Below the pieces are notes generated by a model. The model did no database searches and was not told the DNA's origin. It saw only the letters and a program-made list of their open reading frames with translations. DNA of 6,615 nucleotides, taken from NCBI GenBank assembly GCA_043820045.1, contig JBDREF010000070.1, positions 1 to 6,615 on the forward strand, written 5' to 3'. Positions 1-6,215 of this stretch are shown here, in pieces (position 1 is the first letter of the stretch; each line of letters starts with the position of its first letter). The translations under genes and the position numbers were made by a program. This DNA is from JBDREF01 sp043820045. Its GTDB lineage: Bacteria; Planctomycetota; Phycisphaerae; Sedimentisphaerales; Anaerobacaceae.

Positions 1-1
1 C

Positions 2-2206
2 TGGGCCAACCTGCTCGACAAGCGGCTCGGCGGCCATGAACGCCTGCTTCTCTATGCCGAAGGCATCGAGAAGATGAACGAGAACAAGAACATTCCCCAA
101 CTCTTCCGGGACATCTTCAAGGGCGTGTTCCTGCCTTATCGTGATCCCGAAACCCTCAATCTCTTCCTGAAAGAAATCGCCGGTTTCTCCTACGACCACA
201 GCGAACGGCTCGGCGACGCCTTTGAATACCTGCTGTCCGTTCTCGGCACCCAGGGCGATGCCGGGCAGTTCCGCACGCCCCGTCACGTTATTGACTTTAT
301 CGTCGCCGTGGTGGACCCGAAGAAGCACGAAACCGTCCTCGACCCCGCCTGCGGTACCGCGGGCTTTCTCGTTTCGGCATTCAAGCACATCTTAAGAAAC
401 AACGAGAACCTTACCCCGGATGAGCGCGCCCAGCTGATGACCAACTTCCGCGGCTACGACATCGCGCCGGACATGGTGCGCCTCTCCCGCGCGAATCTGT
501 ACCTGCACGGCTTCCCGAACCCGGTCATTCACGAATACGACACGCTCACCAGCGAGGAGCGGTGGGATGAGCGGTGCGACGTGATCCTTGCCAACCCGCC
601 GTTCATGTCGCCCAAAGGCGGCATTCGCCCGCACAACCGGTTTTCGATCAAGGCCAAGCGCAGCGAAGTGCTTTTCGTGGACTACATGGCCGAGCATCTC
701 AACTCTGGAGGCCGGGCCGGCATCATCGTGCCGGAAGGCATTATCTTCCAGAGCCAGAACGCCTACAAGGCCCTGCGGAAGATGCTCGTCGAGAACTATC
801 TTTGGGCCGTTGTCAGCCTGCCCGCCGGCGTATTCAATCCCTATTCCGGCGTTAAGACGAGCATCCTGTTCCTGGACCGCAACCTGGCCCGACGGACGGA
901 TGAGTTGCTGTTCCTGAAAGTGGAGACCGATGGGTTCGATCTCGGCGCTCAGAGAAGACCGAACGGAAAGAACGACCTGCCGGAAGCGCTCAAGATATTG
1001 GATGGCCACAAAAAGGAACAAAAAACACAAGAAAGCAAATTGGCGCTGACCGTCAGCCGCAAACGCCTCCTCGAATCCGGCGACATCAACCTCTCCGGCG
1101 ACCGCTACCGCAAGACCGCCGCCATCCAAAGCAAGTGGCCGATGGTGAAGCTGGGGGAGGTGTGCAAAGTAATTAGTGGTCAATCTCCCGATGGGTCAAC
1201 TTACAACGATCGTGGTGAGGGCGTACCTTTTCATCAGGGTAAGACAGAGTTCACAGACTGTGTCCTTGGACCAGCGAAGAGTTGGACAACTGCACCGGAA
1301 CGCATTGCAGAACCGCATGATATTGTAATGTCCGTTCGTGCACCGGTTGGACCGGTTAATCTTGTGATGCAGAGAATCTGCATAGGGCGCGGTCTGGCGA
1401 CCATACGACCCGTTGATTCAAAGATCGATGGGCGATTTCTGTTCTTTATTTTGCGCGGCATGGAGGAATCAATAACGGGTTCTCAAGGCGCGGCTTTCGC
1501 CTCGATAAATCGGAAAGAAATCGAGGCTATCGAAATCCCCCTCCCGCCACTGGAGAAGCAGGCGCGGATCGTGGCGGAGTTGGACGGCTACCGGAAGGTC
1601 ATCGAAGGCGCCCGCCAAATCCTGGCCTCATACAAACCCACCATCAAGATTGATCCCAAGTGGCCGATGAAGCAACTTGGGATGATCGCTCGGAATCTTG
1701 ACGGGAAACGTGTGCCGATTGAAAAGGGCCAGCGCAAACCTGGTAACTATCCCTATTATGGAGCATCGGGTATCGTCGACTACGTTGACGACTTCATCTT
1801 CGACGGTGATTTCCTGCTATTTTCCGAAGATGGAGCGAACCTGCTTGCGAGAAGCACCCCCATTGCCTTCAGCGTAAGCGGCAAGGTATGGGTCAACAAC
1901 CACGCGCATGTCCTTCAATTTGATGACGGCGCAACCCGGCAGTTCGTCGAGCATTACATCAACGGCCTCGACATCCGGGATTTCGTAACGGGAGCAGCAC
2001 AGCCAAAATTGAGTCAGGCAAACATGAACCGGATACCAATCCCCCTCCCGCCCCTTGACGTCCAGCGCCGGATCGTGGCGGAGATCGAGGCCGAGCAGGC
2101 GTTGGTGGAGGCAAACCGGGACTTGATCGCGCGGATGGAAACGAAGATAAAAGCCAAGCTGGCGGAGGTGTGGGGTGAAGGGCAGAATGGTCGCAAAGAG
2201 GCATAA
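2..2206 (+). CDS. Type I restriction-modification HsdM-HsdS fusion protein (5' partial)
   Basis: This is a type I N6-adenine DNA methyltransferase fused to its DNA-specificity subunit. The reading frame is open to the left edge with no stop, so the N-terminal HsdM helical domain starts upstream; the in-frame ATG at 74 is probably internal. Counting from that ATG, residues 64-70 read GQFRTPR, typical of HsdM. Residues 90-99 (DPACGTAGFL) are the AdoMet-binding motif I, and residues 174-177 (NPPF) are catalytic motif IV, so the methyltransferase looks active. After a short linker come two HsdS halves. Target-recognition domain 1 begins near residue 354 (KWPMVKLGEV) and ends in IPLPPLEKQARIVAEL plus a helical spacer. 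Domain 2 begins near residue 529 (KWPMKQLG) and ends in IPLPPLDVQRRIVAEIEAE plus a C-terminal helix. HsdM and HsdS are usually separate proteins. No HsdR translocase is in the window. Family assignment is firm; restriction activity is unknown. Confidence 0.95.
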   Translation, partial: WANLLDKRLGGHERLLLYAEGIEKMNENKNIPQLFRDIFKGVFLPYRDPETLNLFLKEIAGFSYDHSERLGDAFEYLLSVLGTQGDAGQFRTPRHVIDFIVAVVDPKKHETVLDPACGTAGFLVSAFKHILRNNENLTPDERAQLMTNFRGYDIAPDMVRLSRANLYLHGFPNPVIHEYDTLTSEERWDERCDVILANPPFMSPKGGIRPHNRFSIKAKRSEVLFVDYMAEHLNSGGRAGIIVPEGIIFQSQNAYKALRKMLVENYLWAVVSLPAGVFNPYSGVKTSILFLDRNLARRTDELLFLKVETDGFDLGAQRRPNGKNDLPEALKILDGHKKEQKTQESKLALTVSRKRLLESGDINLSGDRYRKTAAIQSKWPMVKLGEVCKVISGQSPDGSTYNDRGEGVPFHQGKTEFTDCVLGPAKSWTTAPERIAEPHDIVMSVRAPVGPVNLVMQRICIGRGLATIRPVDSKIDGRFLFFILRGMEESITGSQGAAFASINRKEIEAIEIPLPPLEKQARIVAELDGYRKVIEGARQILASYKPTIKIDPKWPMKQLGMIARNLDGKRVPIEKGQRKPGNYPYYGASGIVDYVDDFIFDGDFLLFSEDGANLLARSTPIAFSVSGKVWVNNHAHVLQFDDGATRQFVEHYINGLDIRDFVTGAAQPKLSQANMNRIPIPLPPLDVQRRIVAEIEAEQALVEANRDLIARMETKIKAKLAEVWGEGQNGRKEA
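1133..1669 (+). repeat. Direct repeat copies opening the two HsdS half-domains
   Basis: The 12-base string AAGTGGCCGATG occurs at 1133-1144 and again at 1658-1669, 525 bases apart. It encodes KWPM at the start of each target-recognition domain. HsdS halves are ancestrally duplicated, so protein similarity is expected; exact nucleotide identity here could also reflect recombination or gene conversion between halves. Confidence 0.7.
1535..2083 (+). repeat. Direct repeat copies closing the two HsdS half-domains
   Basis: Two exact strings recur in the same register, 504 bases apart. ATCCCCCTCCCGCC is at 1535-1548 and 2039-2052. CGGATCGTGGCGGAG is at 1565-1579 and 2069-2083. They encode the conserved IPLPPL...RIVAE segment that leads into the spacer helix after each target-recognition domain. 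Together with the copies that open each domain, they bracket both variable domains with identical DNA. Confidence 0.75.
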
Positions 2207-2239
2207 GTCCGATGGAGGGACGACAAATGTATGCCTAAA

Positions 2240-2273
2240 GCGACTTTTATACATAATGTAGTGCAATAGTCGC
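2240..2273. promoter_or_regulatory. Nested small inverted repeats in the gap before the cassette (possible operator)
   Basis: GCGACT at 2240-2245 and its reverse complement AGTCGC at 2268-2273 flank an 11-base near-palindrome, TACAT-A-ATGTA, at 2250-2260. The outer arms are short and the inner element is AT-rich, so a transcription-factor site is more plausible than a terminator. There is no T-run after the outer arm. No matching -35/-10 pair was found in 2207-2438. Function is not shown. Confidence 0.25.
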
Positions 2274-2334
2274 CCGAATCGGATAGAGTAATAGCGTGTT
2301 GAAATGAAGTAGAAAGTACACCGCGATCCTCGGG

Positions 2335-2351
2335 CACTAATAGACACTAAT
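2335..2351. repeat. Tandem CACTAAT direct repeat with 10-bp period
   Basis: CACTAAT occurs at 2335-2341 and 2345-2351, exactly one helical turn apart, about 90 bp before the start of the DGQHR gene. The spacing would put two protein contacts on the same DNA face. Two 7-base copies could also be chance. Confidence 0.25.
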
Positions 2352-2438
2352 GAAAGTGGCTACAGTTGTTTAGAAGAAGATTAGACTTTGGAGACATGAT
2401 TTGACGGCAACCGATGAGTGTTGCGAGAAAGGCGGATT

Positions 2439-3818
2439 ATGAGCACGAAAAAAGCGCCGTCCATGCGGCAGTTGTCGGTGATTGTACCCGAGAATCCATT
2501 TGCACCTGACGATTTGCATGGCAAGCGGCATTGCCTTTGTGCTCTGGACGTTGTCGATCTCATGAAATGGTGGCCAGGGTCACCGCATGTTCCTGACCGC
2601 TATGCAGAGAAGGTCCGAGCAATCCAGAGGTCACTGGATTGGAAACGTGTGGCAGAGATCGCCGCTTATCTTCTCCAAGCTGAAATCATTGATGCGCCGG
2701 ATCGTTTAAACAAGTACTTCAGAAACATCTACCAGCCCAAGAAGTATGAACCCGGACGCGAGTGGCCGCCGAAAGTTAACCAGGTTATTGGATTCCAACG
2801 AAGTTCGTTTCCCACTTTCTCTAACGTCTTACTTCATGTAAATGGTGCAGAAATCAAACCAATTAAAATACCTAACGAACCAGGCGCTGCAAACCTCGTC
2901 TTCGACGAGAACGACGACAAACTGAACTTCTCGGTGATAGATGGTCAGCACCGTATCAATGGAGCATATCTTGCCATTCGCATCAGGCGCGAGAAGGATA
3001 TCAATGCCCGATGGGAGATCCCGGCAGACGTGTTTCTGGACTTGGATCCGGCGGATGGTCCACCGCGCAAACAGGCGCAAATCTTCATTGACGTTAATTT
3101 CTACCAGAAGAAGGTTGACCGCTCCCTTGTGGCTGATTTGTTTCCAACCGCTCGCGGTGCGCGTGAAGTCCTCGATCTGAAGGAACGGGCACAGGACATC
3201 GGCCGCAAACTGATGCTCGTAACCGGTCCGCTGGTGGGAATGATCCAGATTCCCGGTATTCGCTACGGGGTCAAGGATGTTATCACACTTGCCACTCTCA
3301 ACGGCGCGATTGAGGATGTGCTCGACACAATGGAGAAACACGACATTAGCAGTTTGGAGATGCAGACGGAATTCTTCTCCCAGTGCCTCACGGCATGGCT
3401 GGAAGCATCAGGTAGGTTTGAAAGCAAGGCGCGCTCCAAAGAGGTTAAACTCACCCCGCAGAATGTCGCCTATCAAGGTCGTATCCTAGTTTCAGTAATC
3501 GCCCTGGTTCCGGCGATGATTTGGAAACTCAAGAAAGAGAAAGTTCCATTCGTATCGGACAAGGCACTGGCAACCCTGACCGATTGGCTCAAAGATGTCG
3601 CCGACCGGGCCAATCTCCTTGAAGATGGCACATTTATTGGCAAAGACAAGTTCAAAGAACGCGGCTACCTGGGAAGCGGTGGTATCGGGCGCTTTCGAAA
3701 TTCACTATGGGCAGTTGTAGCCAGCAAGAGCAGGATCACCATGACCACAAAGCTCGATGATGTGCTGTCCCTCGCTGACCAAAACCGTCAAATGGTTTTC
3801 TCTGAACTCGGAAAGTGA
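2439..3818 (+). CDS. DGQHR-domain protein, DndB/DpdB-like
   Basis: This 459-residue protein carries the signature DGQHR at residues 168-172, followed by a second segment typical of the family at about 215-230 (IFIDVNFYQKKVDRSL). DGQHR proteins belong to a ParB/DndB-like fold group. Characterised relatives are accessory or regulatory proteins of DNA modification: DndB with phosphorothioation, DpdB with deazaguanine insertion. I chose the ATG at 2439 because AAAGGCGG lies just upstream (2428-2435). A GTG at 2418, in the same frame, would add seven residues but has no clear ribosome binding site. The gene follows a 232-bp gap after the HsdM-HsdS gene and leads the cassette, ending 6 bp before the next start. 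No dndA/C/D/E or dpd partner is in the window, so its role here is inferred, not known. I see no signal peptide or membrane segment. Confidence 0.85.
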   Translation: MSTKKAPSMRQLSVIVPENPFAPDDLHGKRHCLCALDVVDLMKWWPGSPHVPDRYAEKVRAIQRSLDWKRVAEIAAYLLQAEIIDAPDRLNKYFRNIYQPKKYEPGREWPPKVNQVIGFQRSSFPTFSNVLLHVNGAEIKPIKIPNEPGAANLVFDENDDKLNFSVIDGQHRINGAYLAIRIRREKDINARWEIPADVFLDLDPADGPPRKQAQIFIDVNFYQKKVDRSLVADLFPTARGAREVLDLKERAQDIGRKLMLVTGPLVGMIQIPGIRYGVKDVITLATLNGAIEDVLDTMEKHDISSLEMQTEFFSQCLTAWLEASGRFESKARSKEVKLTPQNVAYQGRILVSVIALVPAMIWKLKKEKVPFVSDKALATLTDWLKDVADRANLLEDGTFIGKDKFKERGYLGSGGIGRFRNSLWAVVASKSRITMTTKLDDVLSLADQNRQMVFSELGK

Positions 3819-3824
3819 CTGCCG

Positions 3825-4679
3825 ATGCCTACGGATACCACCTTTCAACAGATTGAAGTGATGTTCAGTGGCCTTCGGCGGAGAAGTACCATCAATACGA
3901 TGCCGGCTCCGGGCACCCTGTCCGAAAAATTGAAAAGCGTCGTCGAGATGACCGCAGGCGAAACAACTACCATTGACGCCACAACGCTTACGTTTTTCGC
4001 GACAGCGTCGGTTGAGATGTGGCATCGGTCGGTTCACAGCTTCCTTGTTTCCGCCTCTCTCACAAAAGCCAGCCCGCTTTGGGCTTCCGTCTCCGGTTAC
4101 TACTCAAGCCACTACTCAATCCGAGCCTTCGCGCATCTTCTTGGGTATTTCCAATTGCAGAACAAAAAAAGAATCCTCCAGGTGGAATTAAAGGGTGGGC
4201 AGTACATTTGTCACATCATGAAGAAAAAAAGGGATGATCGTGAACACAAGTTCTACTGGAAGACCGTAAAGAATCATGCACGGTTCGCTGCTGACCCATT
4301 CTTCACGAAGAACGAAGAAGGGCAATCGCGTTCTGACAGCGGCCACCGAAGCAAAGCCAACTACGCTGATCACATCAACCAGTTCCCGAAGTTTCAGGCG
4401 TTGGATGAGGCGTATCTGAAAGCACGAGTGGAAAAGATCGCAAACGTTGAACTCTCGGACGCCCCTATTCCAAAGACTGAATCGTATCCCGACACCGAGA
4501 ACGTACAGTTGATCGCTTATCATCGCATGATCAAATTTCGGAAATTTGTTGACGAGGGTTTAGGCGGCAGCAATCGGTTCTGGAATGCCCAAAGAAAACC
4601 TGAATGGTGTCCGAACTTCCTCGATTTTCAGATTGTGGAACCGAAATACTTGAGCATGTATAAGGATCAACTTTTATGA
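3825..4679 (+). CDS. Uncharacterised protein with HEPN-like helical segment
   Basis: I do not recognise this 284-residue protein. Residues about 55-110 look helical and aromatic-rich, and SGYYSSHYSIRAFAHLLGY (90-108) resembles the YY...A...L helix common in HEPN-type proteins. Residues 136-141 (RDDREH) fit the R-polar-X3-H pattern (RX4H) that forms the active site in HEPN ribonucleases, but such a short match can arise by chance. The region after 150 is charged and polar, ending in an aromatic C-terminus. No membrane segment or signal peptide is evident. The ATG at 3825 is preceded by GGAAAG (3810-3815), which overlaps the end of the upstream DGQHR gene; an alternative in-frame ATG lies at 3861. 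Its stop overlaps the methyltransferase start (ATGA), so the two are probably translationally coupled. It could be a nuclease or toxin effector, or a structural partner; both are inference. Confidence 0.8.
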   Translation: MPTDTTFQQIEVMFSGLRRRSTINTMPAPGTLSEKLKSVVEMTAGETTTIDATTLTFFATASVEMWHRSVHSFLVSASLTKASPLWASVSGYYSSHYSIRAFAHLLGYFQLQNKKRILQVELKGGQYICHIMKKKRDDREHKFYWKTVKNHARFAADPFFTKNEEGQSRSDSGHRSKANYADHINQFPKFQALDEAYLKARVEKIANVELSDAPIPKTESYPDTENVQLIAYHRMIKFRKFVDEGLGGSNRFWNAQRKPEWCPNFLDFQIVEPKYLSMYKDQLL

Positions 4680-5806
4680 AGTACATGGGTTCAAAACGCT
4701 GGATGCTACAAAATGGACTTGGCACGTTGCTTCGTGTCGAGTGCGCGGACGCAAAACGTTTTGTTGACCTCTTTGCCGGGTCCGGTGCAGTGGCGTGTTT
4801 CGTTGCCCAACAAGCGGCATTGCCGGTTCTGGCTTCGGACCTTCAAATGTTCTCCGTCATACTCACGGAAGCAATCATTGCTCGCGACAAACAATTGGAT
4901 GCAGAGCGGATTTGGGAAGAATGGTTTGGGGCGGCGCAACAGTCATTCCCGCGTATCCGAATTCCCGAAGTCGGGGTCCTTACCCGTGGAGATGTTATGG
5001 AATTCCGGAATTGGAGCGAAGCCCGGCACGCATGGCCGATTACCCATGCTTACGGTGGACACTACTTCAGCCCTTTGCAGGCCACGTGGATTGACATTCT
5101 TCGCTGCACCATTCCCGAACATGAACCGGTCCACACCTTAGCACTTGCCGCTTTGATCTTCGCGGCCAGCCGTTGCGCCGCATCGCCCGGACACACGGCG
5201 CAGCCATTCCAACCCACAAGCACAGCAAAGAGATTTCTTAAGGAAGCGTGGAGCAGAGACGTCACGGTCTGCACGCAACAGGCATTGCGAGTGATTGCGC
5301 CTCAACATGCCAGGATAAAGGGGCGGGCACGAGTGGCTGACGCAAACGCTATGGCAAACCAGTTGCAGGCAGATGATCTGGTCTTTATTGATCCACCATA
5401 TTCCAACGTTCAGTACAGCCGTTTCTACCATGTGCTTGAAACGATTGCCGTAGGTGAGTCCGGCGAAGTGTCCGGTGTTGGAAGGTATCCGGCCCGCAGT
5501 CTGCGTCCACAGTCGAAGTTCAGCGTCAAAACACATGCATTCAACGCATTGCAGGAACTTCTGGGGACTGTTGCAGAGAGGGGTTCCAAGGCAATCCTGA
5601 CATTTCCCGACCATGATTGCTCAAACGGAATTTCCGGCGAGATCATCAGAGAGACGGCGGCGGGTCTTTTTTTAGTAAAAACCAAGACAGTGAACAGCAA
5701 GTTCAGTACTCTTGGGGGAAATGCGCGCATGGCCGAGACTGGCAAAGGTCGACAAGCACGACAAATGGCAAGAGAATTGATCCTTACACTTGCGCCCAGG
5801 AAGTAA
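4676..5806 (+). CDS. D12-class (alpha) N6-adenine DNA methyltransferase
   Basis: This 376-residue enzyme should transfer a methyl group from AdoMet to adenine N6 in DNA. Motifs appear in the alpha-class order: motif X at the N-terminus (YMGSK, 3-7), motif I (DLFAGSG, 31-37), a target-recognition region, then catalytic motif IV DPPY (239-242). Within the middle region, YGGHYFS (126-132) and SPGHTAQPF (170-178) match features I associate with a subset of D12 enzymes, and LGGN (346-349) lies near the C-terminus. All key residues are present and the length is somewhat above that of Dam-like enzymes. The start is well supported: TAAGGA lies at 4661-4666, and the ATG overlaps the preceding gene's TGA as ATGA. 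No recognisable cognate restriction endonuclease adjoins it. Target sequence cannot be read from this sequence. Confidence 0.93.
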   Translation: MKYMGSKRWMLQNGLGTLLRVECADAKRFVDLFAGSGAVACFVAQQAALPVLASDLQMFSVILTEAIIARDKQLDAERIWEEWFGAAQQSFPRIRIPEVGVLTRGDVMEFRNWSEARHAWPITHAYGGHYFSPLQATWIDILRCTIPEHEPVHTLALAALIFAASRCAASPGHTAQPFQPTSTAKRFLKEAWSRDVTVCTQQALRVIAPQHARIKGRARVADANAMANQLQADDLVFIDPPYSNVQYSRFYHVLETIAVGESGEVSGVGRYPARSLRPQSKFSVKTHAFNALQELLGTVAERGSKAILTFPDHDCSNGISGEIIRETAAGLFLVKTKTVNSKFSTLGGNARMAETGKGRQARQMARELILTLAPRK

Positions 5807-5810
5807 ACAG

Positions 5811-5945
5811 ATGGCGACTAACCTTACATATCGAAAACTTTCTTTCGATGCTGGCGACAGATGCAGCCTGTCGGTGCTGGGCGAGCTGTCAGATATGACG
5901 TTCGTTCATGACGGCAAGAGTGGCTTGCTTGTGCTGTCGCTATGA
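5811..5945 (+). CDS. 44-residue small ORF after the methyltransferase; small protein or truncated gene
   Basis: The ATG at 5811 lies 4 bp after the methyltransferase stop, with AGGAAG at 5798-5803 as a good ribosome binding site inside the end of that gene. The product starts MATNLTYRKLSFDAGDRC and ends at a TGA at 5943-5945. I recognise no family. The correct initiation context combined with such a short product suggests either a genuine small cassette protein or the surviving 5' end of a longer gene, for example a lost restriction endonuclease. The terminator hairpin begins 25 bp after its stop, which would fit it being the last gene of the operon. Confidence 0.45.
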   Translation: MATNLTYRKLSFDAGDRCSLSVLGELSDMTFVHDGKSGLLVLSL

Positions 5946-5969
5946 GGTGTTCGCTGGAGCGAAATTCTT

Positions 5970-6020
5970 GGAATCGCGACACTTTTCGCGACAAAGTGTC
6001 GCGATTCCGGTTGCTTTTTA
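5970..6020 (+). terminator. Rho-independent terminator of the cassette
   Basis: A perfect 16-bp inverted repeat, GGAATCGCGACACTTT (5970-5985) with its exact complement at 5993-6008, encloses a 7-base loop (TCGCGAC). It is followed by GGTTGCTTTTTA, giving a T-run at 6015-6019. It sits just after the last cassette ORF and before the radC region. No comparable T-run follows on the opposite strand, so it acts rightward. The seven-base gap between stem and T-run is slightly long, and the length and perfection of the stem would also fit a dispersed palindromic repeat. Confidence 0.7.
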
Positions 6021-6044
6021 GTTAAGGAATAAGAATCGCGCCAA

Positions 6045-6215
6045 ATGACGCGCCATTATGGCGGGATGACACATCATCACCATCGAGAAAAGGGCTATTG
6101 CGCCAAGGGTCTCGCTGAGATGTCCGGGCGCCATCGTTCCGGTACGCCAGACAGGGCTACCCGGACAGGAATCCGGACATTGTGTCCGGATAGAGATAAG
6201 GTCTACCAGCCATGA
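6045..6215 (+). CDS. Doubtful 56-residue ORF overlapping the radC start
   Basis: An ATG at 6045 opens a frame containing THHHH near residues 9-13. It ends at a TGA (6213-6215) that overlaps the radC ATG as ATGA, the usual sign of translational coupling. Against it: the nearest purine-rich stretch (AAGGAA, 6024-6029) is 15 bases away, the composition is Arg/His-rich and unlike a known fold, and the frame runs through inverted repeats that look regulatory. I recognise no family. It may be a leader ORF or chance. Confidence 0.25.
   Translation: MTRHYGGMTHHHHREKGYCAKGLAEMSGRHRSGTPDRATRTGIRTLCPDRDKVYQP
6051..6063. promoter_or_regulatory. Odd-length palindrome CGCCAT-T-ATGGCG
   Basis: A perfect 6-1-6 inverted repeat sits about 150 bp before radC, between the cassette terminator and the TGTCCGG repeat cluster. 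It is too compact to be a terminator stem, so an operator-like site is the more natural reading. There is no direct evidence of binding. Confidence 0.25.
6121..6190. repeat. Cluster of four TGTCCGG inverted repeats upstream of radC
   Basis: TGTCCGGG at 6121-6128 pairs with CCCGGACA at 6160-6167. TCCGGACA at 6172-6179 and TGTCCGGA at 6183-6190 form a perfect 8-3-8 inverted repeat. The last three copies start 12 and 11 bases apart, close to one helical turn. The inner pair ends 21 bases before the radC ATG, which suits an operator or an RNA hairpin in the 5' leader. The 3-base loop and lack of a T-run argue against a terminator. Confidence 0.5.

Noticed and set aside
392..1183. A long open frame on the - strand opposite the HsdM-HsdS gene
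   Set aside because: It lies entirely antisense to a gene with clear methyltransferase motifs. Its translation shows no recognisable domain, and long antisense frames are common in GC-rich coding DNA.
1817..2347. A 176-residue - strand frame spanning the end of the HsdM-HsdS gene and part of the gap
   Set aside because: Most of it is antisense to the conserved second target-recognition domain. The product has no recognisable motif and no good start signal.
2207..2438. A promoter for the cassette and a terminator for the HsdM-HsdS gene
   Set aside because: TTGAAA (2299), TTGTTT (2366) and TTGACG (2401) were tried as -35 boxes, and none has a credible -10 box about 17 bases downstream. No stem followed by a T-run is present.
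4164..4230. Two runs of seven A (4164-4170 and 4224-4230) in the middle cassette gene as possible frameshift sites
   Set aside because: Neither run is phased as a classic X XXY YYZ heptamer in the reading frame, and the alternative frame stops almost at once (4237). They are more likely ordinary lysine codons.
5942..6022. A short frame starting with an ATGA overlap at 5942 after the small ORF
   Set aside because: It is translated through the terminator hairpin and ends in the T-run, so the sequence is explained by the hairpin and not by coding.
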